Notes: generated by a model from the sequence alone, not told the origin. A stretch of 64,000 nucleotides of DNA from Mucilaginibacter psychrotolerans (GCF_004519315.1 NZ_SOZE01000013.1:1-64000), one strand, 5' to 3'. Shown: positions 15,674-24,249, numbered from the stretch's first letter. Program-made: numbers and translations.

Positions 15674-16979
15674 ACAGTTGTAGTTGCACCAGCGGCAGCG
15701 ATATATAAAAGGTGGTGCCTTCTTTCTCTACACTGTTGAACCATATGCGGCCACCCTGTAATTCGGTATAATCTTTACAAAGCACCAGGCCCAGGCCGGT
15801 GCCGCCTTCGTTACCCGTGCCATTGGTTGATGAGGTATTAAGCGAGAAGATATCTGCCTGCTTACTGCGCGATATGCCGATGCCGGTATCGCTGATAGAT
15901 ATGATACAGTTGGGGCCGTCTGCAATAGCCTTCATTACAATGCGGCCCCCCGGGCGGGTAAATTTTACGGCGTTGTTGAGCAGGTTGCGGATAACAATCT
16001 GCAACATATCCGGGTCGGCGCGTACGGTAATGCTTGCGTCGGCAATGGTGCTTAGGGTAATTTCTTTTTTTACCGCAATGGTTTTGAATAGCTGTGTGGT
16101 TTCTTCCAGGTAGGGGCTAAGCTTTACCGCCTGTAGGTAAGCGGTTTCGCCGTTCATCTGGTTCTTGGCCCATTTAAGCAAGTTGGTGAGTAGGTCCTGC
16201 GTTTTGCCGATGGTTTCCATCAGATTCTTTTCCATCTCGGCCCGTTCTTCGGCATCTATGCCCACTTCGGCCATTACGGTGAAATATTGTTGTACCGATG
16301 CCAGCGGCGTGCGCAAATCATGCGCGATGATAGAGAACAGCTTCACCTTTTCGGCGTTCAGCAGTTCAAGGGCCAAAGTCTTCTCATCGGCAAGGTTTTT
16401 TTGGCGGATATAGCTTTGGCGGATAGATGCCGTACCTACGTAGAGCAATATCACCGTAACCAGGTACGAGATGATATTGTCTGTAAATTGATCTGCGCGC
16501 GATTGGTAATGCTGCTGTATAATACCGGGGTACAAATACTCTGACCCGATGAGCGATGCCACTACGATAATGTTGATGCCCAGTAAAAACGGCCACAGCT
16601 TTTTGCTGGATACCGACATGAGGATAAACAGCGATGCGGCAAACAACAGCAGGGTAGCACCGGTAATGCCGTCGTTAAAATAATAGCCTACAGCCTTTAG
16701 TCCGTTAACCTCAATGGCCGATAATATAACCGCGAGTTGCAACTTGTTTTTGATGCGCGATAGATAATACAGGCCACCTTGTATCAATATAACGCCAAAA
16801 GCCAGCCCAGCCGAAACGTACAGGTGAAGGTAGAGGTTAAAAAAAGCCTCTATCATCACCACAATAAGTACAAAAAACGAGAAGGTATGAAAAATACGGC
16901 TTTCGAGCGTAAGCTTTTCGGGGCTGCCTATGATTTTATAGGTGTATTTTTGCAGGAAATTTTTGAACGATACGGGCAT
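15663..16979 (-). CDS. Membrane sensor histidine kinase (HisKA-HATPase)
   Basis: 438 residues. Residues about 30-185 contain six hydrophobic helices and no periplasmic sensor domain. A short linker leads to HisKA with phospho-acceptor His220 in IIAHDLRTPL, then an ATPase domain with N-box Asn336 (RNLLNNAVKF), G1 box DTGIGI (364-369) and G2 box GGTGLGL. It is an orphan: no response regulator is adjacent. The membrane-embedded sensor suggests it reads a lipid, redox or membrane signal. The stop codon overlaps the convergent neighbour. Confidence 0.9.
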   Translation of the reverse strand: MPVSFKNFLQKYTYKIIGSPEKLTLESRIFHTFSFFVLIVVMIEAFFNLYLHLYVSAGLAFGVILIQGGLYYLSRIKNKLQLAVILSAIEVNGLKAVGYYFNDGITGATLLLFAASLFILMSVSSKKLWPFLLGINIIVVASLIGSEYLYPGIIQQHYQSRADQFTDNIISYLVTVILLYVGTASIRQSYIRQKNLADEKTLALELLNAEKVKLFSIIAHDLRTPLASVQQYFTVMAEVGIDAEERAEMEKNLMETIGKTQDLLTNLLKWAKNQMNGETAYLQAVKLSPYLEETTQLFKTIAVKKEITLSTIADASITVRADPDMLQIVIRNLLNNAVKFTRPGGRIVMKAIADGPNCIISISDTGIGISRSKQADIFSLNTSSTNGTGNEGGTGLGLVLCKDYTELQGGRIWFNSVEKEGTTFYISLPLVQLQLFTG

Positions 16980-17107
16980 CGGGGCTAATCAATAGAGCCC
17001 AAATTTATAATAACAATCCGAATAAAAACAGGGGTTGTAACGCATAAATAAATATTAAAAGATTGTGTTTCAGATTTTAAATTATTTATCTACCTTTGTC
17101 GTCCCTG

Positions 17108-17117
17108 AAAGGAGGTA
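17108..17117 (+). promoter_or_regulatory. Extended Shine-Dalgarno sequence of rpsU
   Basis: AAAGGAGGTA at 17108-17117, preceded by G, gives a continuous 10-nt match (GAAAGGAGGT) to the 16S 3' end expected in Bacteroidota; 11 nt separate GGAGG from the ATG. Most genes in this window lack any such site. A TACCTTTG element at 17091-17098 fits the Bacteroidota -7 promoter box, placing transcription start very close to the SD. Confidence 0.85.
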
Positions 17118-17126
17118 TTTGGGATT

Positions 17127-17318
17127 ATGATCATTATCAACGTAAAAGACGGCGAATCATTAGATAAAGCATTGAAACGCTTCAAGAAGAAATTTGAGAA
17201 AACAGGTGTATTAAGAGAACTTCGCAGCCGTCAGGCATTCGAGAAGAAATCTATCACCCGCAGGCACGAAATTAAACATGCCATCTACAAGCAGAATATG
17301 AATATAGAAACTGTTTAA
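17127..17318 (+). CDS. rpsU: 30S ribosomal protein bS21
   Basis: 63 residues, typical for bS21: MIIINVKDGESLDKALKRFKKK start, basic and helical throughout, ending KQNMNIETV. It belongs to the small ribosomal subunit near the 3' end of 16S rRNA. Structural work on Flavobacterium johnsoniae shows that bS21, with bS18 and bS6, sequesters the anti-SD in Bacteroidota. The strong SD in front of this gene fits translational autoregulation: only ribosomes lacking bS21 can use it. It heads the rpsU-xer-hpf group. Confidence 0.95.
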   Translation: MIIINVKDGESLDKALKRFKKKFEKTGVLRELRSRQAFEKKSITRRHEIKHAIYKQNMNIETV

Positions 17319-17363
17319 TTTTTTCTACTGAAAGAATTTTAAATATTTTCTTGTCAACATAAA

Positions 17364-17407
17364 AAAACTATTTGTACATTGAAATCCTTCGGTGTATAAA
17401 TAGTTTT
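17364..17407 (+). promoter_or_regulatory. Stem-loop immediately before the recombinase start codon
   Basis: AAAACTATTTGTACA (17364-17378) pairs with TGTATAAATAGTTTT (17393-17407) over 15 bp with one G-U pair and a 14-nt loop. The 3' arm ends one nt before the ATG at 17409, so it covers the ribosome entry region. The run of T in the 3' arm means it could also act as a weak terminator limiting read-through from rpsU. Confidence 0.65.
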
Positions 17408-17408
17408 T

Positions 17409-18317
17409 ATGTTTTTAGGTAAGTTCATACAGTATATACAATACGAAAAACGGTACTCGCCGCATACTGTAGCCGCCTACCGGTCGGATCTGGAGCAGTT
17501 CATGCTTTTCCTGAATCCCGCCGGCCAACCGCCCGCCATAAACCACCCCTCAGAAATCACCCATCACGATATCCGCAGCTGGATGGTGAGCGACGAAACC
17601 CTCGCCCCGCGCAGCCTTAACCGCAAACTGGCCACCCTGCGCAAGTACTTCAAATTTTTATTGCAGGAGGGGGATATCCAAACCAATCCCGCATCGCGCC
17701 TGGGCCCGGCCAAAACGCCAAAGAATTTGCCCACCGTAGTAGAAGGCGCTAAATTGACCGATATGCTGGATGGTAAACTGGATAAACCCGGTGCGCCTAT
17801 TTTTGCCGATGATTTTGAAGGCATCCGCGATAAAACGGTCATCGAGTTGCTGTTTGGTACCGGCATACGCCTGGCCGAATTATTGGGTCTGCAGGATGCA
17901 GATATAAATTTCGATGAAAAAACCATCAAAGTTTTAGGTAAGCGCAACAAACAGAGGATAATACCCCTCAATAACGAGTTGCTGATACTGCTAAAGGCGT
18001 ATATGGAGGCCAAACGAATTGAAAATTTTCATAACAATTCCTTAACTTTTATCGTTACAACTAAAGGAGCAGCAGCATACCCTAAGTTAATTTACCTGAT
18101 AGTGAATAAACACCTTGGCAACATATCAACCCAAACTAAAAAGAGCCCACACGTGCTGCGGCATACCTTTGCAACAACTTTACTAAACAATGGCGCCGAC
18201 CTTAACGCCATTAAAGAACTTTTGGGGCACGCCAGCCTGAGCGCGACCCAAATTTATACGCACAATTCAGTCGAACGTTTAAAGTCTATTTACAAACAAG
18301 CCCATCCAAAGGGTTAA
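17409..18317 (+). CDS. XerC/XerD-type tyrosine recombinase
   Basis: 302 residues. The N-terminal SAM-like core-binding domain (about 1-90) is followed by a complete catalytic domain: Arg154 (GTGIRLAEL), a Lys in the beta-hairpin near 178-181, His248 and Arg251 (HVLRHTF), His274 (LLGHASL) and nucleophile Tyr283 (TQIYTH). Length and arrangement match chromosomal XerC/D rather than integrases. This recombinase is typically found between rpsU and hpf in Bacteroidota, so it is probably a housekeeping dimer-resolution enzyme. Whether it is the XerC or XerD partner cannot be decided here. Confidence 0.9.
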   Translation: MFLGKFIQYIQYEKRYSPHTVAAYRSDLEQFMLFLNPAGQPPAINHPSEITHHDIRSWMVSDETLAPRSLNRKLATLRKYFKFLLQEGDIQTNPASRLGPAKTPKNLPTVVEGAKLTDMLDGKLDKPGAPIFADDFEGIRDKTVIELLFGTGIRLAELLGLQDADINFDEKTIKVLGKRNKQRIIPLNNELLILLKAYMEAKRIENFHNNSLTFIVTTKGAAAYPKLIYLIVNKHLGNISTQTKKSPHVLRHTFATTLLNNGADLNAIKELLGHASLSATQIYTHNSVERLKSIYKQAHPKG

Positions 18318-18325
18318 AAAGGAGG
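18317..18325 (+). promoter_or_regulatory. Shine-Dalgarno sequence of hpf
   Basis: AAAAGGAGG at 18317-18325 lies 4 nt before the ATG at 18330. It is a strong SD in a window where SD sites are rare, and overlaps the recombinase stop codon. Confidence 0.75.
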
Positions 18326-18329
18326 AAAA

Positions 18330-18677
18330 ATGAAAATTACAGTGCAATCTATTCACTTTACAGCAGACCAGAAACTGCTGAGTTTTATCCAAAAAAAGGT
18401 TGACAAGCTGGAAACATTTTATGACCACATTATTAGTGGCGAGGTTTACTTAAAACTGGAGAACGTAAAAGACGAAGCAAACAAGGTAACGGAGATAAAA
18501 CTGCTGCTCCCGGGCAACCAGATCTTTGCTAAAGAACAGTGTAAAACTTTTGAAGAAGCAACGGATGCAGTAGTTGAAAGCCTGCGCCTGCAAATAGAGA
18601 AACATAAAACCAAAAAATCTATAGCTGCCGAAGCTGCCAAAAAAGCAGTGCTGCTGCCGAGCGAAGACGATTTTTAG
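18330..18677 (+). CDS. hpf: Ribosome hibernation promoting factor, short form
   Basis: 115 residues, the short HPF/YfiA fold: MKITVQSIHFTADQKLLSFI, then KLETFYDHIISGEVYLKLEN and a basic helix (FEEATDAVVESLRLQIEKHK). HPF binds the small subunit decoding centre in stationary phase and helps form or protect inactive ribosomes. The C-terminal dimerisation domain of long HPF is absent. It starts 12 nt after the recombinase stop and ends at a terminator. The strong SD suggests that its translation depends on anti-SD accessibility, as proposed for rpsU. Confidence 0.92.
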   Translation: MKITVQSIHFTADQKLLSFIQKKVDKLETFYDHIISGEVYLKLENVKDEANKVTEIKLLLPGNQIFAKEQCKTFEEATDAVVESLRLQIEKHKTKKSIAAEAAKKAVLLPSEDDF

Positions 18678-18710
18678 ACCATCATAAAACAAGGGTTTTA
18701 ATCCCCCGGG

Positions 18711-18744
18711 AACCGGCAGGCTGTGAAGTTTGCCGGTTTTTTTG
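18711..18744 (+). terminator. Intrinsic terminator after hpf
   Basis: AACCGGCA (18711-18718) and TGCCGGTT (18731-18738) form an 8-bp stem with a 12-nt loop, followed by six T residues. It closes the rpsU-xer-hpf group. Confidence 0.8.
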
Positions 18745-18840
18745 TGTCCGTATTTCACGAAATTTCACCGCATCGTTGTTGCGAGCCATAGCGTGGCAAT
18801 CATCGGCAGGCAAGGCCCGACGTTACGTTATGGCCATAAA

Positions 18841-18869
18841 CAAAAACGCCCCGCGAGTTGCGGGGCGTC
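18841..18869 (-). terminator. Intrinsic terminator after the DUF2723 gene
   Basis: Read on the minus strand, ACGCCCCGC and its complement (18860-18868 / 18846-18854) form a perfect 9-bp stem with a 5-nt loop, followed by TTTTTG. It lies 25 nt past the stop of the minus-strand gene. Confidence 0.85.
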
Positions 18870-18893
18870 TTCAATGATATATATAAGGAGCTG

Positions 18894-21800
18894 TTATTGC
18901 TGCCCTTGTCCTTGCGGCATCAGTGCGGAGAATTTGTTGCTGTAATCGTTTAGCTGCGTTTCGGCTTTTTTGGCCCAGCCGGGTTGGTTTACGCCGGTGG
19001 CTAAGCTTTTGATGCTGTTGAGCAATGATAAAGAAAGCTGCACCGCATGCACATCTACATCGTTTGCATCTTTTTGGTACACAATGTAATTGTAAGCCAA
19101 TTGATCTACCACGTAATCGTAAACCAATTGTGTGAGCTTATTGCCCAGGGTTGCATCGCCTACGGCATAAGCACTTTGCGCCAGGTAATACTTGCGTATA
19201 GCTATCTCGGGCGACGACATATCATCAGGCAAATTATCCTGGAATTTCTTCAAAGTATTTTTTGCCAGATCGATATGGCCTTCTTTTACCAATGCATCGG
19301 TAAGGCTCACAAACATGCGCGTTATTACCGGGTAAAATAAAGTAGATGAAGTGTTATCAAGGTTTTTGGCCGTCTTTAGTTTACCGTACCTGAATTTGTT
19401 TACCACGTTGTTGTACATCACCATTGTGTTGGTTGCGTCAAGTGCCTGTACGGTGCTATCCGGTTTAAGTGGCATCAGGCGGTAAGCAAAGCCCTCGTTG
19501 TACATGTATTTATCCAGGCCCAGCATGTTTTCGTTACCGGCGGTTACGGTAAAGTATATCGGGCGTTTCCAGTTGTTGTGCGCCAGTATATCCATAATGG
19601 CCAGGTTGTCTTTGGTTACATATTTGCCCGGGTAGGTAAAATCGAGCTCGGCCGGGATACGGTCTTTCAGCGCCACAGGTACCGCGCCGTTTTTAATAGC
19701 CTCATCTGCATTTACGGTTAGCTTAAGGTTTTTGGTTGGCAGGTAGTTGCCCCATTGCCCGTCGTTGTATTGTACCTGGTTGGTTTGGTTATCAGAGGTG
19801 ATAAAATCGAATACTTCTTTCAGTTCTGATGCGCCGGGTAGTTTAGCATCATCGTAATAGATTACATCGCGCACACCCATCTTGAATTTATCGTTGCTCA
19901 TAGTAAGTGGCAGCGGTTCAGAATCGTTCATCTTTTGTTTCATCTGGCGGATGTACCAGTCTGTACCCAGCAGGCTCAGGTTCACAATGCGCACATCCGG
20001 GCGTACTCCCTCTACCTCTTGTATGTACCAAAGCGGGTAGGTATCGTTATCGGCAAAGCAGAACAAGATAGCATTTGGTGCGCATGAGTTGAGGTAGTTA
20101 TACGCCATGTCGTGCGGCGTAAGTTTGGTAGAGCGGTCGTGGTCGTCCCATTCCTGGTTTGCCATCAGCACGGGTGCCGCCAGCAAGCATACTACACTGG
20201 CAATGATTGCGCCGGTTTTGGCATTTAGTTTTTTACTCAGGAATTCGGCTATCATTAATACACCAAGCCCTATCCAAATGGCAAAGGCATAAAAGGAGCC
20301 TGCGTAAGCGTAATCACGTTCGCGGGGTTGCAGCGGATCCTGGTTAAGATAAAGTACAATGGCCAGGCCGGTAAAGAAGAACAATACAACCACTACGCCG
20401 GCATCGCGCTGGTTGCGTTTAAAGTGGTATACCAGGCCAAGCAGGCCAATGATGAGCGGCAAAAAGTATAAACGGTTATAAGCGTTGCTTTTGGTTACCG
20501 AGGCAGGCAGTTGCTTGCCAAAGCCAAGGCCGCTTATCCAGCTGCCGTCGATAGTATTGTTTTGTCCATCTAAGTCGTTTGCACGGCCTGCGAAGTTCCA
20601 TAGGAAATAGCGGGTGTACATTTGGCTTATTTGCCAGCTCAGGAAGAAACTGATATTGGTACCCATGGTAGGGTGTTCCTGCGCGCCAAGGTGGCTCCAT
20701 TCGCGGTAGAACTGGGCATGGTTTGGCTTTTGGCTAAACATACGGGGGAACAAAGTGTTGCGGTCGTATTCTGAGACGATCTTGGTGCCGGCCTGTTCGT
20801 ACTTGGTATTGCCGCGGCGATAAAGTATAGCGCCTGGCTTTTGGCTTACCAGTTCCGAATCGAAGAACTCGCCGTACAGCAATGGCGTTTCGCCGTACTG
20901 ATCGCGGTTAAGGTAGCTGTTTAGTGCGAAAGCATCTTCTGGGTCGCTGTTGTTGAGGTTGGTGCCTGCTTTAGCGCGGATAATGATCATCACAAACGAA
21001 CTGTAGCCGAAAAGGATGAATACGGCACATATCAAAACCCGGTTGAGGGCGGCAAGCTTTTGGCGTACCTTAAGCACGTACTCTAAGGCCGCTAATACAA
21101 CTGCCGAGCCTACAAAGCCGGCAATGCCCGCACTCATGGTAAGTACAACCACAAAGGCACCTGCCGATATAAAGAGAAATGCGTTTGTTGGCTTGATGGT
21201 ATAATAGATACCTGCTGCCAGGGTAATAATTACCAATAAGAAAAATACGATGGCCCCGCTGCCGAAACCCATATTGAAGGTGTTCACAAAAAGCAGATCG
21301 GAGAAGGCCGCGCCCTTGACCGTAAACTGGATAACGCCCCAAAGGATAACTGCTACCGTAATCACACCCAGGATGAAGGTCCATACCGTGCCCGCAGTGG
21401 TCACGTTTTTGGCGCGTTTAAAGTAAATAATGAGTGCTATAGCGGGTATAACCAATAAGTTTAATAAGTGGATACCGATGGATAAGCCCATTACGTAGGC
21501 AATGAACACGATCCATTTATCAGCCCTTGGCTCATCGGCGTGGGCCTCCCATTTTAATATAGCCCAAAAAACGATAGCGGTGCAAAGTGAGGATTGTGCA
21601 TACACCTCAGATTCTACTGCCGAGAACCAGAAGGTATCCGAAAAGGCGTAGGCCAGTGCGCCAACCGTACCCGACCCCATGATCAGGATAAGGTTGGTCA
21701 GGCTGATCTCTTCGCCGGCTTTTACCAGCATTTTTTTGGCGAGGGCGGTGATGGTCCAGAAAAGGAACAGGATAGTGGCCCCGCTGGCCAATGCCGACGA

Positions 21801-22040
21801 CATATTGGTGAAATAGGCTACCTGGTTTCTATCTCCCATAGAGAGCAGCGAAAATACTTTGCCTATCATGGTAAACAGCGGCGCACCGGGCTGGTGGGCC
21901 ACCTGCAGGCGGTAAATACAGGCAATAAATTCGCCGCAATCCCAGAAACTGGTGGATGGTTCCAGTGTTAAAATGTAGGTGATGGATGCGATAAAGAAGG
22001 TTGCCCAGCCAAAAATATTATTGTACTTATTGTAGTTCAT
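18894..22040 (-). CDS. Large DUF2723 (TMEM260-like) polytopic membrane protein
   Basis: 1048 residues. The N-terminal 620 or so contain many transmembrane helices and begin with the DUF2723 signature: TLEPSTSFWDCGEFIACIY, then VAHQPGAPLF. The conserved Asp-Glu pair and His resemble the first-loop catalytic residues of GT-C glycosyltransferases. The C-terminal 400 residues form a soluble, probably periplasmic domain (GVRPDVRIVNLSLL..., helical C-terminus). The family includes human TMEM260, reported as a protein O-mannosyltransferase, so transfer of a lipid-linked sugar to exported proteins is plausible by inference. The gene is monocistronic with its own terminator. Confidence 0.85.
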   Translation of the reverse strand: MNYNKYNNIFGWATFFIASITYILTLEPSTSFWDCGEFIACIYRLQVAHQPGAPLFTMIGKVFSLLSMGDRNQVAYFTNMSSALASGATILFLFWTITALAKKMLVKAGEEISLTNLILIMGSGTVGALAYAFSDTFWFSAVESEVYAQSSLCTAIVFWAILKWEAHADEPRADKWIVFIAYVMGLSIGIHLLNLLVIPAIALIIYFKRAKNVTTAGTVWTFILGVITVAVILWGVIQFTVKGAAFSDLLFVNTFNMGFGSGAIVFFLLVIITLAAGIYYTIKPTNAFLFISAGAFVVVLTMSAGIAGFVGSAVVLAALEYVLKVRQKLAALNRVLICAVFILFGYSSFVMIIIRAKAGTNLNNSDPEDAFALNSYLNRDQYGETPLLYGEFFDSELVSQKPGAILYRRGNTKYEQAGTKIVSEYDRNTLFPRMFSQKPNHAQFYREWSHLGAQEHPTMGTNISFFLSWQISQMYTRYFLWNFAGRANDLDGQNNTIDGSWISGLGFGKQLPASVTKSNAYNRLYFLPLIIGLLGLVYHFKRNQRDAGVVVVLFFFTGLAIVLYLNQDPLQPRERDYAYAGSFYAFAIWIGLGVLMIAEFLSKKLNAKTGAIIASVVCLLAAPVLMANQEWDDHDRSTKLTPHDMAYNYLNSCAPNAILFCFADNDTYPLWYIQEVEGVRPDVRIVNLSLLGTDWYIRQMKQKMNDSEPLPLTMSNDKFKMGVRDVIYYDDAKLPGASELKEVFDFITSDNQTNQVQYNDGQWGNYLPTKNLKLTVNADEAIKNGAVPVALKDRIPAELDFTYPGKYVTKDNLAIMDILAHNNWKRPIYFTVTAGNENMLGLDKYMYNEGFAYRLMPLKPDSTVQALDATNTMVMYNNVVNKFRYGKLKTAKNLDNTSSTLFYPVITRMFVSLTDALVKEGHIDLAKNTLKKFQDNLPDDMSSPEIAIRKYYLAQSAYAVGDATLGNKLTQLVYDYVVDQLAYNYIVYQKDANDVDVHAVQLSLSLLNSIKSLATGVNQPGWAKKAETQLNDYSNKFSALMPQGQGQQ

Positions 22041-22187
22041 AGCGTGTTATGCTGTGTATGCAGGTTTTTAAAGAGTCGAAATTAGCAAAAGAATTATGCT
22101 TTCAAGCGAAAAAGCTGCCGATTAACACTTTTTAACGTATGAGTGCGTGCACATTAAACGGTTTCAAATACTTTTTTAAATTTTGCT

Positions 22188-22217
22188 TTTGAGTTCCAAA
22201 AAATCGTCCTATATTTG
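22188..22217 (+). promoter_or_regulatory. Bacteroidota-type promoter of tRNA-Gln / prs
   Basis: TTTG (22188-22191) and TATATTTG (22210-22217) are separated by 18 nt, matching the TTTG / TAnnTTTG consensus of the primary Bacteroidota sigma factor. It lies 38 nt before the tRNA. Confidence 0.8.
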
Positions 22218-22254
22218 CATTCCTTTTCGGAACGGATAACGTAACGCAGGAGAT

Positions 22255-22325
22255 TGCCTGATAGTATAATGGTAGTACGACGGTTTTTGGTACCGTTTGT
22301 CTAGGTTCGAATCCTGGTCGGGCAA
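22255..22325 (+). tRNA. tRNA-Gln (TTG)
   Basis: 71 nt. Acceptor TGCCTGA pairs with TCGGGCA (one T-G pair), the anticodon arm ACGGT/ACCGT holds loop TTTTGGT with anticodon TTG, and the T-arm has GGTTCGAATCC. CCA is not encoded. It precedes prs and rplY. Confidence 0.93.
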
Positions 22326-22334
22326 CATTAAGAA

Positions 22335-22396
22335 TTCGGATTTCGGATTTTCAATTTCGGATTAACCGGTTGGAAATTAGAAATCCGAAGTTTTTT
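22335..22396 (+). terminator. Hairpin with T-tract between tRNA-Gln and prs
   Basis: TTCGGATTTC (22335-22344) and GAAATCCGAA (22380-22389) pair perfectly over 10 bp; an inner AACCGGTT palindrome can extend the structure; TTTTTT follows at 22391-22396. It is built from repeated GGATTTCGGATTT words like the other spacer hairpins. It may end the tRNA transcript or attenuate prs. Confidence 0.6.
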
Positions 22397-22471
22397 ATAC
22401 ACGTTGCTGATTAAGTAGAATGGCGAAATTAGAAAATCTAGAATCGTACATCTAAACTCTAAAATCAAAAG

Positions 22472-23416
22472 ATGCCTTTACAGTTTAATACCGTTAAGCT
22501 ATTTGCAGGGACCGGTTCGTTGGATCTGTCGAAACACATTGCTGCATCTTATGGCCAGGAACTTGGCGATGTTGTTTTATCGCGTTTCAGCGATGGCGAG
22601 TTTCAACCACACTTTAATGAGAGTATCCGTGGCTGCGATGTGTTTTTAATACAGAGCACACATCAGCCTACCGATAACCTGATGGAACTGCTCATGATGA
22701 TTGATGCCGCCCGCCGTGCGTCTGCCCATTATATCATCGCTGTTATCCCTTATTTTGGTTTGGCCCGGCAGGACAGGAAAGATAAGCCACGTGTGGCCAT
22801 CGGCTCTAAACTGGTAGCTAATTTATTGGTAGCAGCGGGCATCAACCGCATCATGACTATGGACCTGCATGCCGCGCAGATACAGGCATTTTTTGATGTA
22901 CCGGTAGATCACCTGGATGCATCTATCATATTTGTACCTTACATCAAAAGTCTTGGCTTAAAAGCGCTGACTATTGCATCGCCGGATATGGGTGGTAGCT
23001 ACAGGGCACGTAGCTTTGCGAAGTTCTTTAACGCTGAAGTAGTGATTTGCGATAAACGCCGTAAACGCGCCAACGAAATTGAGAGCATGACCATTATTGG
23101 GGATGTAACCGACCAGGATATTGTACTGATAGATGATATATGCGATACCGCAGGTACGCTTGCAAAAGCCGCCGGCTTAATTATGGAACGGGGTGCACGC
23201 AGCGTACGCGCGGTTTGTACCCATCCGGTATTATCGGGCAAAGCGTACGAAACGATAGAGGCCTCGGCATTAACCGAGCTGATTGTGACTGATACCATAC
23301 CGCTTAAACACAGCAGCCCCAAAATAAGGGTGCTTACCACTGCCGATCTGTTTGCGAAAGCGATAAGCAACGTGAACGAACACGGCTCGATAAGCCAGTT
23401 GTTTAAGGTAGATTGA
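22472..23416 (+). CDS. prs: Ribose-phosphate pyrophosphokinase
   Basis: 314 residues, standard PRPP synthetase length. It transfers pyrophosphate from ATP to ribose 5-phosphate, making PRPP for purine, pyrimidine, NAD, His and Trp synthesis. Visible signatures are FSDGEFQ (39-45), the flexible-loop region YFGLARQDRK (94-103), the MTMDLHAAQIQAFF segment (128-141) and PRPP-binding VLIDDICDTAGT (218-229). In Bacteroidota it is commonly followed by rplY and pth, as here. No internal promoter is obvious before rplY. Confidence 0.96.
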   Translation: MPLQFNTVKLFAGTGSLDLSKHIAASYGQELGDVVLSRFSDGEFQPHFNESIRGCDVFLIQSTHQPTDNLMELLMMIDAARRASAHYIIAVIPYFGLARQDRKDKPRVAIGSKLVANLLVAAGINRIMTMDLHAAQIQAFFDVPVDHLDASIIFVPYIKSLGLKALTIASPDMGGSYRARSFAKFFNAEVVICDKRRKRANEIESMTIIGDVTDQDIVLIDDICDTAGTLAKAAGLIMERGARSVRAVCTHPVLSGKAYETIEASALTELIVTDTIPLKHSSPKIRVLTTADLFAKAISNVNEHGSISQLFKVD

Positions 23417-23510
23417 GGGAAGTCAATAGTCTATGGTCGATAGTCCATAGTGTAAAATAGAATAAAGATAATCATGCCCTGTTGGCATGGCTTAAGTAAA
23501 TAAATAAATA

Positions 23511-24095
23511 ATGAAATCAATTGCTATTAGCGGTTCTCCAAGGGAGAACGTAGGGAAACGTGACGCGAAAGAGCTGCGCTACCAGGGTTTGGTACCTGCA
23601 GTGCTTTATGGTGGTGCTACTCAGACCCACTTTTCGGTGTCCGCAGCTGATTTGAGAGCCGTAATTTACACTCCGGTTGTTCATTTCATCGACATTACTG
23701 TTGCTGGTGTTACATCACAAGCTATTATTAAGGATACACAGTTCCACCCGTTAACGGAACAGCTTATCCACATCGACTTCTTGTTGTTAGACGAGAACAA
23801 ACCTGTAACTATCGAGATCCCTGTGCAATTAACAGGTACTTCTCCAGGTGTAAAGGTGGGTGGTAAACTGGTACAGAAACTGCGCAAACTGCGTGTTAAA
23901 GCTTTGCCTAAAGATCACTTAGATAACATCGAAGTGAGCATCGCTGCATTGGAAGTTGGTAAATCGGTAAAAGTTAGCGAAATCTCTTTGCCAAACTTAA
24001 CCATCACCAACGCACAGGAAGATACAATCGTATCGGTAACTACTTCACGTGCATTGCGCCAGGCAGAACAAGAAGCTGCTTCAGGTAAGAAGTAA
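23511..24095 (+). CDS. rplY: 50S ribosomal protein bL25 / general stress protein Ctc
   Basis: 194 residues, the long CTC form with an N-terminal 5S-rRNA-binding L25 domain (about 1-90, with KELRYQGLVPAVLYGG and FHPLTEQLIHIDFL) and a C-terminal beta domain (about 95-180, with PVQLTGTSPGVKVGGKL). It binds 5S rRNA in the large subunit. It lies 94 nt after prs; the spacer carries a short TCAATAGTC / TATGGTCGATAGTCCATAG repeat. A terminator follows. Confidence 0.95.
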   Translation: MKSIAISGSPRENVGKRDAKELRYQGLVPAVLYGGATQTHFSVSAADLRAVIYTPVVHFIDITVAGVTSQAIIKDTQFHPLTEQLIHIDFLLLDENKPVTIEIPVQLTGTSPGVKVGGKLVQKLRKLRVKALPKDHLDNIEVSIAALEVGKSVKVSEISLPNLTITNAQEDTIVSVTTSRALRQAEQEAASGKK

Positions 24096-24099
24096 GCCC

Positions 24100-24249
24100 A
24101 GCCCCCTAACCCCCTGAAGGGGGAATAAGGAATGGGAATGTAATAGCGATGGGTTTTATGCCCATCGCTATTTTTGTATAAAAGGAATATCTTCGCATCG
24201 AATAAGCAAATCAAAAAGTTCCCCCTTTAGGGGGTTAGGGGGCCTGGGC
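24100..24249. repeat. Inverted CCCCCTAACCCCC repeat flanking a terminator
   Basis: Left arm GCCCCCTAACCCCCTGAAGG-type at 24100-24125 and right arm (complement, TTAGGGGGTTAGGGGG core) at 24219-24249 flank a strong internal hairpin. The right arm ends directly at the pth start codon, so it occupies the ribosome-binding region of pth. Confidence 0.75.
24144..24176 (+). terminator. Intrinsic terminator after rplY
   Basis: TAGCGATGGG (24144-24153) and CCCATCGCTA (24161-24170) form a perfect 10-bp stem with a 7-nt loop, then TTTTTG. It separates rplY from pth, so pth probably needs read-through or its own promoter inside the repeat. Confidence 0.88.

Noticed and set aside
17409-18317. Integrase of a mobile element or integron
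   Set aside because: The Xer-like length, full catalytic set and the rpsU-hpf context point to a housekeeping recombinase; no attachment sites or cargo are seen.
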